Part shown: piece by piece, positions 46,644 through 57,409 of the stretch
How the letters are laid out: each line of letters opens with the position of its first letter
Position numbering within the stretch: position 1 is the first letter of the stretch
Assembly: GCA_030278955.1 (NCBI GenBank)
Contig: JAOANR010000001.1
Location: 23,567,635 to 23,631,634 of the forward strand
From: Hygrophila difformis
Lineage: Eukaryota; Streptophyta; Magnoliopsida; Lamiales; Acanthaceae
Length of the DNA stretch: 64,000 nucleotides
Direction of reading: 5' to 3'
Translations under genes and position numbers: made by a program
Notes under the pieces: model-generated
The model's input: the letters and a program-made list of their open reading frames with translations, nothing else
Told to the model about the DNA's origin: nothing
Databases searched by the model: none

Positions 46644-47030
46644 GGATGTAATTCTAAAGTTGGAAGACATGCATTTGTGCACTTGGGCAACTCGTCATCC
46701 ATAACTATATATATATGGGAAAATACTTATAAATATTGTAAAAACCTTTAAAAGATCAATTAATAGTTACTTCTACATAAAATAATAATAACAATACTAC
46801 CGGATATTCATATACAGTAAATATAAATAGACTAATAACAATGATAAATAGTCCGGCCTGGTAGGCCTAATAGTTTTTTTATAAAGTCTGGTCTGGGTCT
46901 ATTTAACTAAATAGCTTTCAAAATAACCTGAGCCTAGTCTGTTTTAAAAAAAAAAGGCATAGCCTGGTCTGACTTTTGGTAGGCTACGGCATAGGCCCAT
47001 GTCGGGTAGTCTGGCCTATTCCCACCCCTA
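46464..47030. mobile_element. hAT-like MITE, 567 bp
   Basis: Ends taggggtagaaataggc and ggcctattcccacccct(a) are inverted repeats. The 8-base flanks ctcataaa (46456-46463) and ctcgtaaa (47031-47038) differ at one base, which fits a hAT target duplication. Inner GGCCTAGGC and AGGCCTA words repeat, and a (TA)n tract lies at about 46613-46640. Non-coding. Confidence 0.8.
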
Positions 47031-47323
47031 CTCGTAAACAGGTGTGAAACTCTCTTAATTAAGATTTTAATTTTTTAATATATATGTATATATATTTTAA
47101 GGAAAATTCTTACTGAAAAATTCATTATTAAAATGAGTTGCTGGAGTGAGTGTTGACCCGATTCGCTCGTGCCCCGCTTGGTTTGATACAATGCTACGTT
47201 GGTGAGAAAAAAGAAATTAAAGATTTTTTTTTGTGAACAATGCCTCATCGGCGGCTAAAAGAGAAAAGAAAAAAATCACAGTAAGAATGAGAGAAAAAAA
47301 ACTAGCAAAAACGGCCAGCTCGA

Positions 47324-50300
47324 CTACTTTGGCAAAGCCCCATTGCCGGAGAAATCGTCATGCAACAATTGAATCGTCTCATCCGGCGGGAACGCCCACG
47401 TCGTGAAGAAGTCCTCTTCACTGCTCGCCATTCTAGCCAAAGCATCTGCAACTCGATTGCCCTTTCTGAACACGTGCCTGAAACATATCTGCTCGAACTG
47501 CCTCCCATGCGCCCGGATAGCTTTGACAAGAGGCCAAAGCCGATGATGATGCTCCCGAAGACTTTTAATCAAGTGTAAAGCTTCAAGAGAATCCATATAG
47601 CATGTAACCCTACGCTCATGCATCGACAGGGCGAGCTCCGCGCCCTTCAAAACCCCATACACCTCCAGATCAAGCACCTCCCTTCGGCCAACCTTTCCTC
47701 CCACCGCTCTCTTCCAATTGCCATGGACATCCCGGCACACAACCGCATAGCCGCCACGCTCACTCCCACTTGCCAGGCTCCCATCAGAATGAATGATGGT
47801 ACCGACCTCATCTCCTTCGCACCACCTGATCACCTTCCCCACGCCCTCACACCGCTGCCTATTCGGATGTACTCGTTGCAAGGTGATTGTTAACGCTTGC
47901 ACCTCCCTTACCAACCAGTTAATATCTCTCTTGGCCGATAAACACCCTTCTATTCCTTTCAAGCCATACAACCCATACTCCAGCCACAAAGGCATGCTTG
48001 AACTTATGGACCATGTACTCCAACCAAAACCGACTATCATGCTTGCTCAAAATTGGGATGCTCGCCACCTCCCGAATGCCCAATGCAAACCATAGCCTAC
48101 TAGCCCATCCACATCGAAAAAGCGCATGCAACCAATCCTCTTCACCAGCCCCGCAGATGATGCATAATGGAGAACTAGCTACATGGCATATTATTCGTAG
48201 ACAAGGAATCATGGGCGACAAGCCAAAAGAGATGGCCAATTTTTTCCGGGATAGCTTGGTGCCACATCCACCTCCAGCCCCTACCCTCTTCCACTCCACC
48301 TCAAAGCCAATGGTAACCCGATCTCACACTATACAAACCGGAAGCCTCCATCCTCCAATGGATAGCATCCGCGACACCATCCATCAAAAGAGGGACGGCA
48401 CGGTCCTTATGTCATCCTTTATTTCCGTAGGCACCTACGTATAGAACTTCTCCAACTCCCACTTACCATCTTTAATGACATCTCGAATCTTCATCTCAAG
48501 ATCATTAACATGGACGAATGGCATTAAAGGGCCAAGACATGTACCTTTCCACCATGGCGAAAACCAAATGGAGCTCCTCCCATCACCAATCCGCACTCCA
48601 AACCCTTGTCTAAATACTTCGGCCACCCTAATCAGAGCCTTCCACTGCCGTGTCCCTCGCGGATGCTCCCTAGGAAATAGTCCATCACCACCTCCATATT
48701 TCTCTCGCATAACCTTCACCCATAGCTTATCCTTATCCCAAAGAAATTCGCTCAACTGTTTACCAAGCAACGCTAAATTCATATGTCGCGCTTGCCTCAA
48801 CCCAAGCCCCCCTTCATGTTTCGGCCTAGTCACCTTCTCCCAACTAACAAGATGTAGCCCCTTTCCGGCAACGCCCTTCCATATCCAGCACGACACCTTT
48901 TGATTAATGCGATGACATACAGTGCTAGGGAACAAATGCACCTGCATAGAATAATTAGGTAACGTAGCCAACACTGACCTTGCCAACGTCACCCTAGCGG
49001 CCCTATTCATTAACGATGCAGCCCACCCTGACAACCGTGTATCCATACGTTCCAGCAGATCATCAAAATGGTGAAGTTTCATTCTCCCATGAATGACCGA
49101 AAAGCCTAAATACTTCCCCAGGGTGGCCGAGAGATTGATGCCCAGGTGATTGGTGAGCCACGCCTTTTCCATATCTGTTGCCTTAGAAGACACATAAGCC
49201 AGTGACTTGCCACAATTCATGTGAAGTCCCGAGCAATTTCCAAACCACTCCATGACCCTCCCAATGCATCGTATACTCCCTTCTTACAACTTCGAGCACA
49301 AAATCAAGCCGTCGGCGAACATGACGTGCGAAATAGGGGTACCCTGACGGCTACACCTATATGGCTTCCAAGTTCCCATATCCACCTCTTTCAAAATAAC
49401 CCTTGAAAGTTTTTCCATGACCACAACAAATAGGTACGGTGAGAGAGGATCCCCCTGCCTAAGACCCCTGCTGGACTTAATTCTCTCAAAAGGCGAGCCA
49501 TTCCACAAAATAGAGAAGGATGATGATTCAACACAGAGCATGATCAACCGCTGTAGAGTATCCGGAAGCTCCATTTCTTGCAGACACGCCTTCAAAAACC
49601 CCCAATCCACATAATCATAAGCCTTTGCGAGATCTATCTTCAGCATAGCCCCTTTATAACTATCCTTTCTTTTATGCATAATGCATACCAACTCTTGTAT
49701 CAGGATCCCATTATCTTTCGTACCTCTTCCTGGAAGAAACTCCGATTGATATGGCCCCACATACTCGCATAAAACCGGCCGAAGTTGGTTAGTAATGACC
49801 TTGGTAATGAATTTGAACGTAACATTACAAAGAGTGAGCAGACGAAATTGACTAATATTTTGTGGAATAGCAACCTTCGGAAGAAAGAACAAAAAAGCAT
49901 GCGCCACATCCGATGGGAGTCTCCCAGATTCAAAGACCTCCCTCACCATCCAATATACACTGTCCCCTAAGAACGGCCAAAAGACCTTATAAAACTCAGC
50001 GGGAAACCCATCCGGTCCAGGGGTGGCAAATGCTTTCAATTGTTTCTTCACCGCCTCCACCTCTTCCCGCTCCACCATCTGGCCTACCGCAGCCTGCCAC
50101 TTGCCATCTACCGGTGAGAGTTTGGCCGTATCATCCCCCACGTCCTCCACTGGCCGAGACTCAAACATATTCAAGAAATAATGATGAGCATGATCTTGAA
50201 GTACTGCCTGATCCGACTCCCACTCGCCTTCCGTCACCTGCAGGCTATAGATTATATTCCTCTTCCGATGAATCTTCGTTTTAGCATGGAAATAAGAAGT

Positions 50301-51386
50301 GTTACGGTCACCCAACTTCACCCACTGGTCCCTTGATTTTTGAAACCACAGTTTTTCCTCTTGAATCAGAACCTGTTCCAATTCCTGCCTAAGCTCCTTC
50401 TCCAACCTCACCATCCAAGCCGAATCCCAAGTCTCCATCCGTTTTTTAAGGCCCTTGATCCGTCGGAGCAACCTCTTCTTCCTATCCAAGATGTTCCCAA
50501 AGACCTCAATATTGAAATTCTTGGAAGCCTCCCTGGCGGCCACAAGTAGCTCCGGTAGTGTCTCGTCCTCCCTCCCTGTGCAACAGTTTTCAATAACTCG
50601 GCCATAATCTGCATGATTAGTCCATGCTGCTTCCCATCGAAACGGCTTGATCCGATGCCTATCAAGCGGATCACTGAATATCAGTAGCAGAGGACAGTGA
50701 TCTGACCCAAGCCTCGGAAGGTGCTGCGTCCGAGCCTTCTTAAATAAATGATGCCATTCAATATTGCCACACTTCTATCCAATCTCTTCTGAATCCGTTG
50801 ATCCACTCCCACTCTTCGTACCCAGGTGAACATTGATCCCAATGTCGGAACATTAATAAGTCTGCACGTGTTGAGGACTGCTCGGAATTCCTCAGTTCTT
50901 TGGGGGAGAAATACACCATCACTTACTTCGTCCTCAGCCGCAATTTCGTTCCAATCTCCCATTACCAACCACGGTCCCTGCATCATAGCCGCCACCACTT
51001 CAAGATTCCGCCAATCCTCTTGCCGCTGTTGGTAGTTAGGATTGCCGCCGTGTTTGTATATTCCGGTTTCATGCAGTAAGACCCAGTCTTAACTCAACAC
51101 TTACCATCCTCGGCCTGACATCAACCATCGTGCATTGGCAATTGCAAACCCTAGCCGTAAGGATCCACAGCCCACCCGCTCTTCCCACCGTTTCCTGAAT
51201 GTGTATGGGCACAAACCCCAATCTCCAGAAGAACATACGAACTCTATCGAATTTCCCTTGCGATTCCATAAGACACACAACGTCATGCTTATTCGTCTTC
51301 AAACAGTTGGCAACCCATCGTTGAGCACCCTCCCCCATGATCCCTTGAACATTCCATGACATAATTTTGAAGTCCTTAAAATCCAT
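47324..51386 (-). pseudogene. LINE-D ORF2: endonuclease, reverse transcriptase, RNase H (broken)
   Basis: It starts MDFKDFKIMSWNVQG at 51386, 35 bases after the ORF1 stop. Endonuclease motifs CLMESQGKFDR, VMGDWNEI and MFTWVRR are present, with a break near 51065 and another near 50690. The reverse transcriptase carries ATPGPDGFPAEFY, LPGRGTKDN and GLRQGDPLSPYLF, but its catalytic box reads FADG (near 49310), losing the second Asp. Further shifts occur near 49270, 48430 and 48040. A zinc-binding CIICGAGEEDWLHALFRC (near 48150) and RNase H (IIHSDGS, YMDSLEA, NRVADALARM) follow. It ends with FFTTWAFPPD. Dead. Confidence 0.87.
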
Positions 51387-51420
51387 AAAAACCATATTAG
51401 GGTATTGATAAAACCATCTC

Positions 51421-52845
51421 TTACTGCCCATCTTCGACCGCATCCGCCCAATTATCATCCCTTGATTCCGTATCACTACGAGCATCCATAAATGTTGCGT
51501 GTTCTGTCCAACCTATAGCCAGAACTCCCCCATTACCTCCACCATCCTCTGTCTCAGTCAGGGTATCCGGCAAGGATGTCTCCTCCACCCGATTCCGTTT
51601 CGTGCCTTTGGGCGGAGCCATTATACTCAAGAAACCCGGTGCCGGCCCTACCTCCTTAGACAGAACCACGCCTGTCGGATGTCCGACCTCCGCCCTCTCC
51701 TTCTTCTCAATCGAGGCCTCCTTTGTCTTTCCCCAACTGGATAAAGTATGCTCATCGTGCGGCTGTTGCTCCGAAACCTGTTTAGGTTTATTCGCAGCCT
51801 GCCCTTCCTTAGATGGTTTAGCCTGTTGTGATGGCTTCCTCCGTCTTCTCTGAACCGTGATCCATTCACCATAGACTTCCCCCACAGCCTCCTTATCCTC
51901 CCCCACCTCCTTCTCAATCGGATTTGTATGACCAGACACACTAGGGCCACCCGTCACAGGAAATTCTTCCCCTATAACGCCCTTTCCCTTCCTCATGCGA
52001 TCCGCCTCATCCTTAGTACTTTCCTTATCCTCACCCTCGTCCACCTTGTCCTCCTTATGCTTGCAGTTGCGAGCCAAGTTGACATACCTTCCACACTCCT
52101 TGCAAATCAGATGCAACCCTTCATAGGCAACATGGATCCACTGACCATTCACCAAGAATTTGCCAACGACCAGCTGATTTAAATCAAGTTCCATGCAGAC
52201 CCTAGCAAAACATCCCCTCAAGTGCACGGCAGTACACTTATCAAATTTGATGACTTCCCCAATGTCCGACACAAAAGCATACAGGAAATCCTCTTTAAAG
52301 TGTTGAACAGACAGTCCCATCATTCGAATCCATACCATCGTCTTCTTAATCTCTTCCGTTGCTGGATCGAATTCTTTCTTCCACTTCATGATTGGCAAAT
52401 AGTGATCGAAGAGCATCCACGGGCCTCCCGTGATAACTCTCTCCCTATCGGCCTCCAAGTAGAATTTGAGCACATAATACCCATGCCCGACGTCAATTAG
52501 ATCGAAGTTGTCGACGCACTTCCATAACTTTCCCAAGCGGTCCTTCAAGACATGGTACGCCACATGTAATCCCATCGTTTTCACGATGAGTGCATCCTGC
52601 CATTCCCTACACACCTCCTCCTCCAACGCCTCTTCCACCACAAAACTGGGTATGCGCCGGTCGCCCCCTACATACTCCTTCTTCATCAGTTTCTCCGCTA
52701 ACAAGTCGCGTCTCATCTTGATGTCCTCCGCCCTTGCCGGACTTCCGGTTGCCGCTTCTTTGAACGAAGAAAAACGTCGTCTTGCATGATTTTGTGCTTC
52801 TCCTGCCGTTTCTTGCTTGTCACGTTCGAAAACCCTAGCCGCCAT
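51421..52845 (-). CDS. LINE-D ORF1: gag-like protein, open but with an altered zinc knuckle
   Basis: 474 residues starting MAARVFERDKQETAG. The DUF4283-like domain covers about residues 60-240 (FVVEEALEEEVCREWQDAL, TGGPWMLFDHYLPIMKW, KKTMVWIRMMGLSVQHF). The knuckle near residue 250 reads CKECGRYVNLARNC. Compared with CGRYGHFSRDC in LINE-B, the Gly-His pair is Val-Asn, so the zinc-binding His is lost. A highly charged Lys/Glu-rich tail follows, containing VYGEWITVQRRRRK. The frame is fully open while ORF2 of the same copy is broken in many places. Confidence 0.88.
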   Translation of the reverse strand: MAARVFERDKQETAGEAQNHARRRFSSFKEAATGSPARAEDIKMRRDLLAEKLMKKEYVGGDRRIPSFVVEEALEEEVCREWQDALIVKTMGLHVAYHVLKDRLGKLWKCVDNFDLIDVGHGYYVLKFYLEADRERVITGGPWMLFDHYLPIMKWKKEFDPATEEIKKTMVWIRMMGLSVQHFKEDFLYAFVSDIGEVIKFDKCTAVHLRGCFARVCMELDLNQLVVGKFLVNGQWIHVAYEGLHLICKECGRYVNLARNCKHKEDKVDEGEDKESTKDEADRMRKGKGVIGEEFPVTGGPSVSGHTNPIEKEVGEDKEAVGEVYGEWITVQRRRRKPSQQAKPSKEGQAANKPKQVSEQQPHDEHTLSSWGKTKEASIEKKERAEVGHPTGVVLSKEVGPAPGFLSIMAPPKGTKRNRVEETSLPDTLTETEDGGGNGGVLAIGWTEHATFMDARSDTESRDDNWADAVEDGQ

Positions 52846-53094
52846 TTATCGGAGTAATAATTGATAATAACGAAATTAAAGAATTAATATGCTTATGATA
52901 TTTTGAAATCCTGGTATGGATCTAAAACCAATTGAGTTAATAATAATATAATATATAAAATTAGGAATATAAAATAAAACAAAAATATATATACTTTTTA
53001 GAAATTTAATATAAATATAATGTACTAAATATTATCTATACACATAAAAACTTAATAAAATATAATATGCTATATAAAATCTATATATGTATAA

Positions 53095-53350
53095 TATTTT
53101 ATTTATTTATTTATTTATTTTTTTGCGAAACAACATTCGAAGGCTAGGGAAGAAAGGAAAAAAAAAAGCATTAAATAGGAAAAGCCCATGCTAGGGCCTA
53201 GGAAACCAGGTTCCCACAGCATCCGCCACCAAAAGAGGTCGTAGGAAGTCCGGTGGAAAAGTCTAAGTCTTGAAGAGCAATTGGTTGTGACCACCATGTT
53301 TAGCCAAACTATCAACCACATAATTCCCTTCTCGTAACATATCTACACTA
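53095..53350 (-). pseudogene. LINE-G, 3' fragment of another LINE (RNase H end)
   Basis: On the minus strand a short reading, REGNYVVDSLAKHGGHN then, after a stop, TFPPDFLRPLLVADA, matches the end of an RNase H domain and the PPD motif of this LINE lineage. A T-rich run with repeated ttta on the plus strand (about 53097-53122) is its A-rich tail. Only the last 250 bases remain, a typical 5'-truncated insertion. Confidence 0.7.
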
Positions 53351-53401
53351 TATAAAACCTCTTGATGTTACGAATAGTGATGGGCTCATAATGAGCTTAA
53401 C

Positions 53402-53800
53402 TAGGGGTGTAAACGAGCCGAGCCGAGCTCGAGCCTGGCTCGGCTCGGCTCGATTAAGTAAAAATTCGGCTCGGCTTGAGCCCGAAGCTCGACGAGCTTT
53501 AAAAACTTGAGCTCGGCTCGAGCTCGTCATAAAGAAGCCGAATTCGAGCTCGGCTCGAGGCTCGAATAAAGCTCGAGTTTTTTCTTCTTTTTTTGTTTTT
53601 TTTGTTTTTTTTAACATTGACACTCATATGCTAATAAATGTGTGTAGGGGCTCAAATCACATAAGTTAAAAAGATGGATAAAGTGGACATTACCACTGGA
53701 CCAGATCTCCATTCCCAAACTAAGCTCGATATAAAATTAGAAATAATTGTCAAATTATTAAATAATGAGCTTAAAAACTTGAAGGATTGAAGTTTAATAG
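53402..53800. mobile_element. hAT-like MITE (GAGCCGAGC type), incomplete, split by SINE copy 2
   Basis: It begins taggggtgtaaacgagccg, a start common in plant hAT MITEs, and continues with many GGCTCGGCTCGAG and GAGCTCGG words to about 53576. The SINE interrupts it, and aagctcga resumes at 53722. The expected ACACCCCTA end is not seen, so the right end is lost or too degraded; the limit given is approximate. Confidence 0.6.
53577..53721 (-). mobile_element. SINE copy 2, lacking the box B part
   Basis: Read on the plus strand, a T-rich tail (53578-53612) is followed by ttgacactcatatgctaat and gtgtgtaggggctcaaatc, aligning with SINE copy 1 (30041-30197). The outer end, taccactggaccagatctcc then attccc, aligns with copy 1 taaccaccaggccaagtcttc. 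About 50 bases including box B are missing. The 8-base duplication aagctcga lies at 53569-53576 and 53722-53729. Confidence 0.72.
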
Positions 53801-53927
53801 ATTTAATATATTAAATTATTCCTAGTTCATACTTCTAACCATAAAAAAGAAAAAATAGAAAAGAAAATTTATAGGAGTAATAAATAGATTATACATTTAC
53901 TATGTATAATTGATATGTATATATATA

Positions 53928-53975
53928 CTAGAACTCGTGGAGCGCGCGCGACGCCGCGCGGGGCGATTGTTGAAT
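53928..53975 (-). mobile_element. possible Helitron 3' terminus
   Basis: On the minus strand a GC-rich palindromic stretch (containing CCGCGCGG and GCGCGCGC) is followed about 10 bases later by CTAG and then T, which resembles a Helitron 3' end. It is an island of GC in AT-rich DNA. No matching 5' TC end or Rep/helicase gene was found. Confidence 0.35.
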
Positions 53976-54849
53976 TTGAAGTCGGATTTCGTATGACATA
54001 CATTACTGTTTTGAATTGAATGTGATGGGGGGGGGGGGTGAATTAGAGATGAATTCCAACATCATCCAATGCATAAACTCCACATTTAAAATCAAACAAG
54101 ATCGAACGTTCAGATAATACCACATCTGTCTAGTCTGACAGATGTGCATGCATATTCCCTGGGAAATGATGAAGCTGCTTTGTTGGAACCATATATATTT
54201 TGAAGCTGCTTTGTTGGAACCATATTTCTTCAACCATCTGCTTCTTTATTTGCATTCCTGAATCCCATTCCACTTTCATGCAGGCACAATAAACAAAATT
54301 TGAGGTTTAGGCAAAGCAAGATATTTCAGACATAATAGTAAGCAGATAAATATAGCAATACCAGTTCATCTTTGTCCTAGAAGTGAGCACAAGTATAGTG
54401 TTACTTCCACAAATAGGCAACATAGATGACAGACAAAAGAACCTAACAGTAGCAAAAGCACATAGTGTTAGCAAAAGCACATAGATGGCAGACATAGTGA
54501 CTCCCTGATGCAGGTATTCCAATCATTTTTGGGTGAGCTTTTAAACAATTAAGGATCAAATGTGAACATAGTTTTGGAGAGATAATGGCCAAAATGCATG
54601 TGGGGACACACACACATGCACACATATTGCATTTGCATAAGGAAAGTCCTAGTGAGAATTGTTGGACAGAACACATGACAAAGACTGCCAACCTGACTGA
54701 ATTCCAGGGTAGCCTTGAGAAAAGAGTAAATAGCAACACAGTTTCAGATTCTACAAAATGAATTAGATCAATTTACCATTTCGATGTAGACAATAGCATG
54801 AAATTGAAAAAGCTCGTAGTAGTAAATAAAATTGAGTGATAACTCTTAC
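53976..54849. other. non-coding AT-rich stretch, nothing firm
   Basis: Contains a run of 12 G (54027-54038) and a direct repeat of ttgttggaaccatat (54181-54195 and 54213-54227). It could be intron sequence of the candidate gene to the right. Confidence 0.4.
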
Positions 54850-57220
54850 CGCAGTAGTAGCCAGGGTTGGTACATCTGCTTCCGTCTGAATGCATGATCC
54901 AACATAAATTTGCTCTGTGATCTATAGCGAAAAAGAAAAATGAACAGTAAGATGAAGTTACATCGTTTCTCTAACATGAGCTTAATATCAGGAAGTAAAA
55001 ACTTTAAAAAGGCCTTAGAAATGCTTGGAGGTGTTGTTCTGCATATTAAGTAAAAGCTAAAATCGTAAGCATAAGGCAGCGAAACATGGTAGTAAGTGTT
55101 TGTTTTTGGCAAATATAGTTTCCGACTTATAAAACTACACCCCACACAAAAATAGTAGATAAATATAATAAAGTGATGAGCTACCAAAAATACCGGAGGA
55201 AGCAACAAATCCATACTCTACATCAGCGCACTAAAAGATGAACAGAACCGTTCACAAACTCTAAGAAACAAGATAATAAATTAATTTTAAAAAACATATA
55301 AAAGATGAATTTATTGAGCCGGATTTGAGCACACAAAACTTTTAGAAGTGCAACCTGAAACCATAAACCCATCTACCCATGATATGGATGAACAGAATTG
55401 TATACACCATGCCAATTTAAATGTGAAAGCAAGGAAAAGAATATGACAGGTGAATGCTGAAACAAACAGACCTAATCAAAAAAAATATGCATGAAATAGC
55501 AAAACGGAACTTAATAATAATTTAATGATACCGGGACACATACATTCAATACCAAGCTAGTAACAACGATCAATCAGATCATTGTAAGAGATATGAATTT
55601 ATTAGATTATAAATGACCTAACTCATTCCAACCACATTAAAATCCACCTAAAACAAGTCCACCTGAAATAAGAAAGCCCAAGTACTGTTAATAAAACTTG
55701 TAGTGTGCTGGAGAGGAGAATCTAGGGAGATGCCATCCTTGAACAAAAATAAGCCTTTCAGAGTTACATTGTTATTCTTTAGACGGCTGCATAGGCAACA
55801 ATGGGATTTTATTCTGCATCACAATTCCATGGAATAATTGATGGAAGTCAGCATCACAAAACAATATCATAAGCAATGATGTCCTTTAATTTCAGTTTCA
55901 AACAATATGGTTACCTGAAAACATTGTTAAGCTGCATTTCCATGTGAAAACATGGCTACCCGAAAAACATTGGCCACACTCACAAGCGTACCTGCTCACT
56001 GCTCTATTCACAAATTATTGTTAATAGAGAAACTTGGCATCAAGTAAAATAAATTTGTATTCAGAAAATGCAGCACTTACAAATCATGTAAAATAGTATA
56101 ATGGAGCATGAAGCATAGATTGAAGACTTTCTGATGAATACATGTGAAGCATTCTCCTTGGAATAAAAAAAAGGAAATTTAACCCTTCAATAACGTACAT
56201 ATAACCACATTCAATCATTCTAAATAATACGTGATTTCCAATGGGCGGCATTCTGCTTGCATTTGCAGACTCATATATTTGAATTTATAAGGCATGTCAA
56301 TTAACTTGAAATTCTTACTATTTTCTTCCTCATCGGCATTGCAATGATTCACAAAATCATCAGGAAAAGACAATCGAGGGTCTGGCTTTATTTTCCATTT
56401 CTTCAAGTTATGTAACTGGAGTTCCTCGGTACAACATGGAAGAAGAAATTCATATATGGTATTAGCAACACAATAGAAATTGAAATGAATGACGTTAAAC
56501 TTTCATAAAAAAAAATAGCATACTTTTGTTGCAACTTTAGGAGCTTGTCCTTTTCTTCCTCTTCTATTTTGGTTTTAAAATTCACCCTCTCCATAAAATT
56601 CAACAGATAAGTAAGGTCAGATTGCAATTCTGCCTGTGTTTTAATGGATGGTTTCAAGCTATCTAAACTAATGATTTTAAGAAGACCAATAGCTACAAAC
56701 TCTTCAACTTGGGTAAAAGCCACAGGTCATAGTGACATTCAAATAGTTTCTCTAATAGCATGCTCCTATCAAGTACACCTGCAGGGCTTTTGTTCAAATT
56801 ATATTTGAAAAATTTGAAATTAAATGATTTCATTTCACATTTGCATTGCACTTCTTATGGGTATGATCCGAAAGGTTAGAGAACCTTCAGCACATGTTTT
56901 AGGGAGAAATCCTTCTTGAGACAGAGTACTTTAGTCAATATCATGAATCATTATGCCTTTAGATATAAGAATCCCATGTTCAACGTAGCCTATGGATTCT
57001 GTTCAAGCAAGAAATGATCCATGTTATTGTCTGAACTCATTTTTTTAACTAATGATGACAAGGGCATGAACAAAATGGTAAAACCGGAACAAAATGGTAA
57101 AACTTGTTGTGATGGTGTTAATTGGAGCCCAGAAAAGGTCTCGCTTTATCAGCCTTGCCAGCTTGCAATTCTGCCTTGGCTACAATGTTCCCTGCTCCAT
57201 CAATTTCTAGCAACAAATTA
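54850..57220 (-). other. candidate exons of an unrecognised minus-strand gene
   Basis: Four short stretches look like exons. 54921-54850 is 72 bases between an AG acceptor and GTAAGA donor, reading ITEQIYVGSCIQTEADVPTL. About 56711-56522 reads FVAIGLLKIISLDSLKPSIK and continues acidic, ending before GTATGC. About 56430-56215 begins ELQLHNLKKWKIKPDPRL. About 57217-57122 reads LLLEIDGAGNIVAKAELQAG and ends in a stop. I do not recognise the family and cannot prove that they belong together. The intervening sequence, including 54922-56214, is AT-rich and intron-like. They could be host exons or gene pieces carried by a Helitron. Confidence 0.3.
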
Positions 57221-57409
57221 GATTTGATTTGTGTATCTACTTTCATACAACAGGACACATTTCATTTTAATATTGAAATTGTATAAGCTACTATTTCATC
57301 CAATCTCATTATTTTGAATATATACTATTTTTTAAATCTATAATCTAAGGCAAAAGAATATTCGTGGTGAAGTTTCCTCCAAGAAACACTTCTGAGAGTA
57401 CCCCTGATC

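Larger units (their letters stand above)
47224..52871 (-). mobile_element. LINE-D, full-length LINE with intact ORF1 and broken ORF2
   Basis: Length is 5.65 kb, with an A-tail (T-run from 47224) and a 5' end near 52871. An 11-base duplication, gaaattaaaga, lies at 47213-47223 and 52872-52882. The 5' leader is only about 26 bases. Protein comparison by eye puts it close to LINE-B. Confidence 0.9.
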
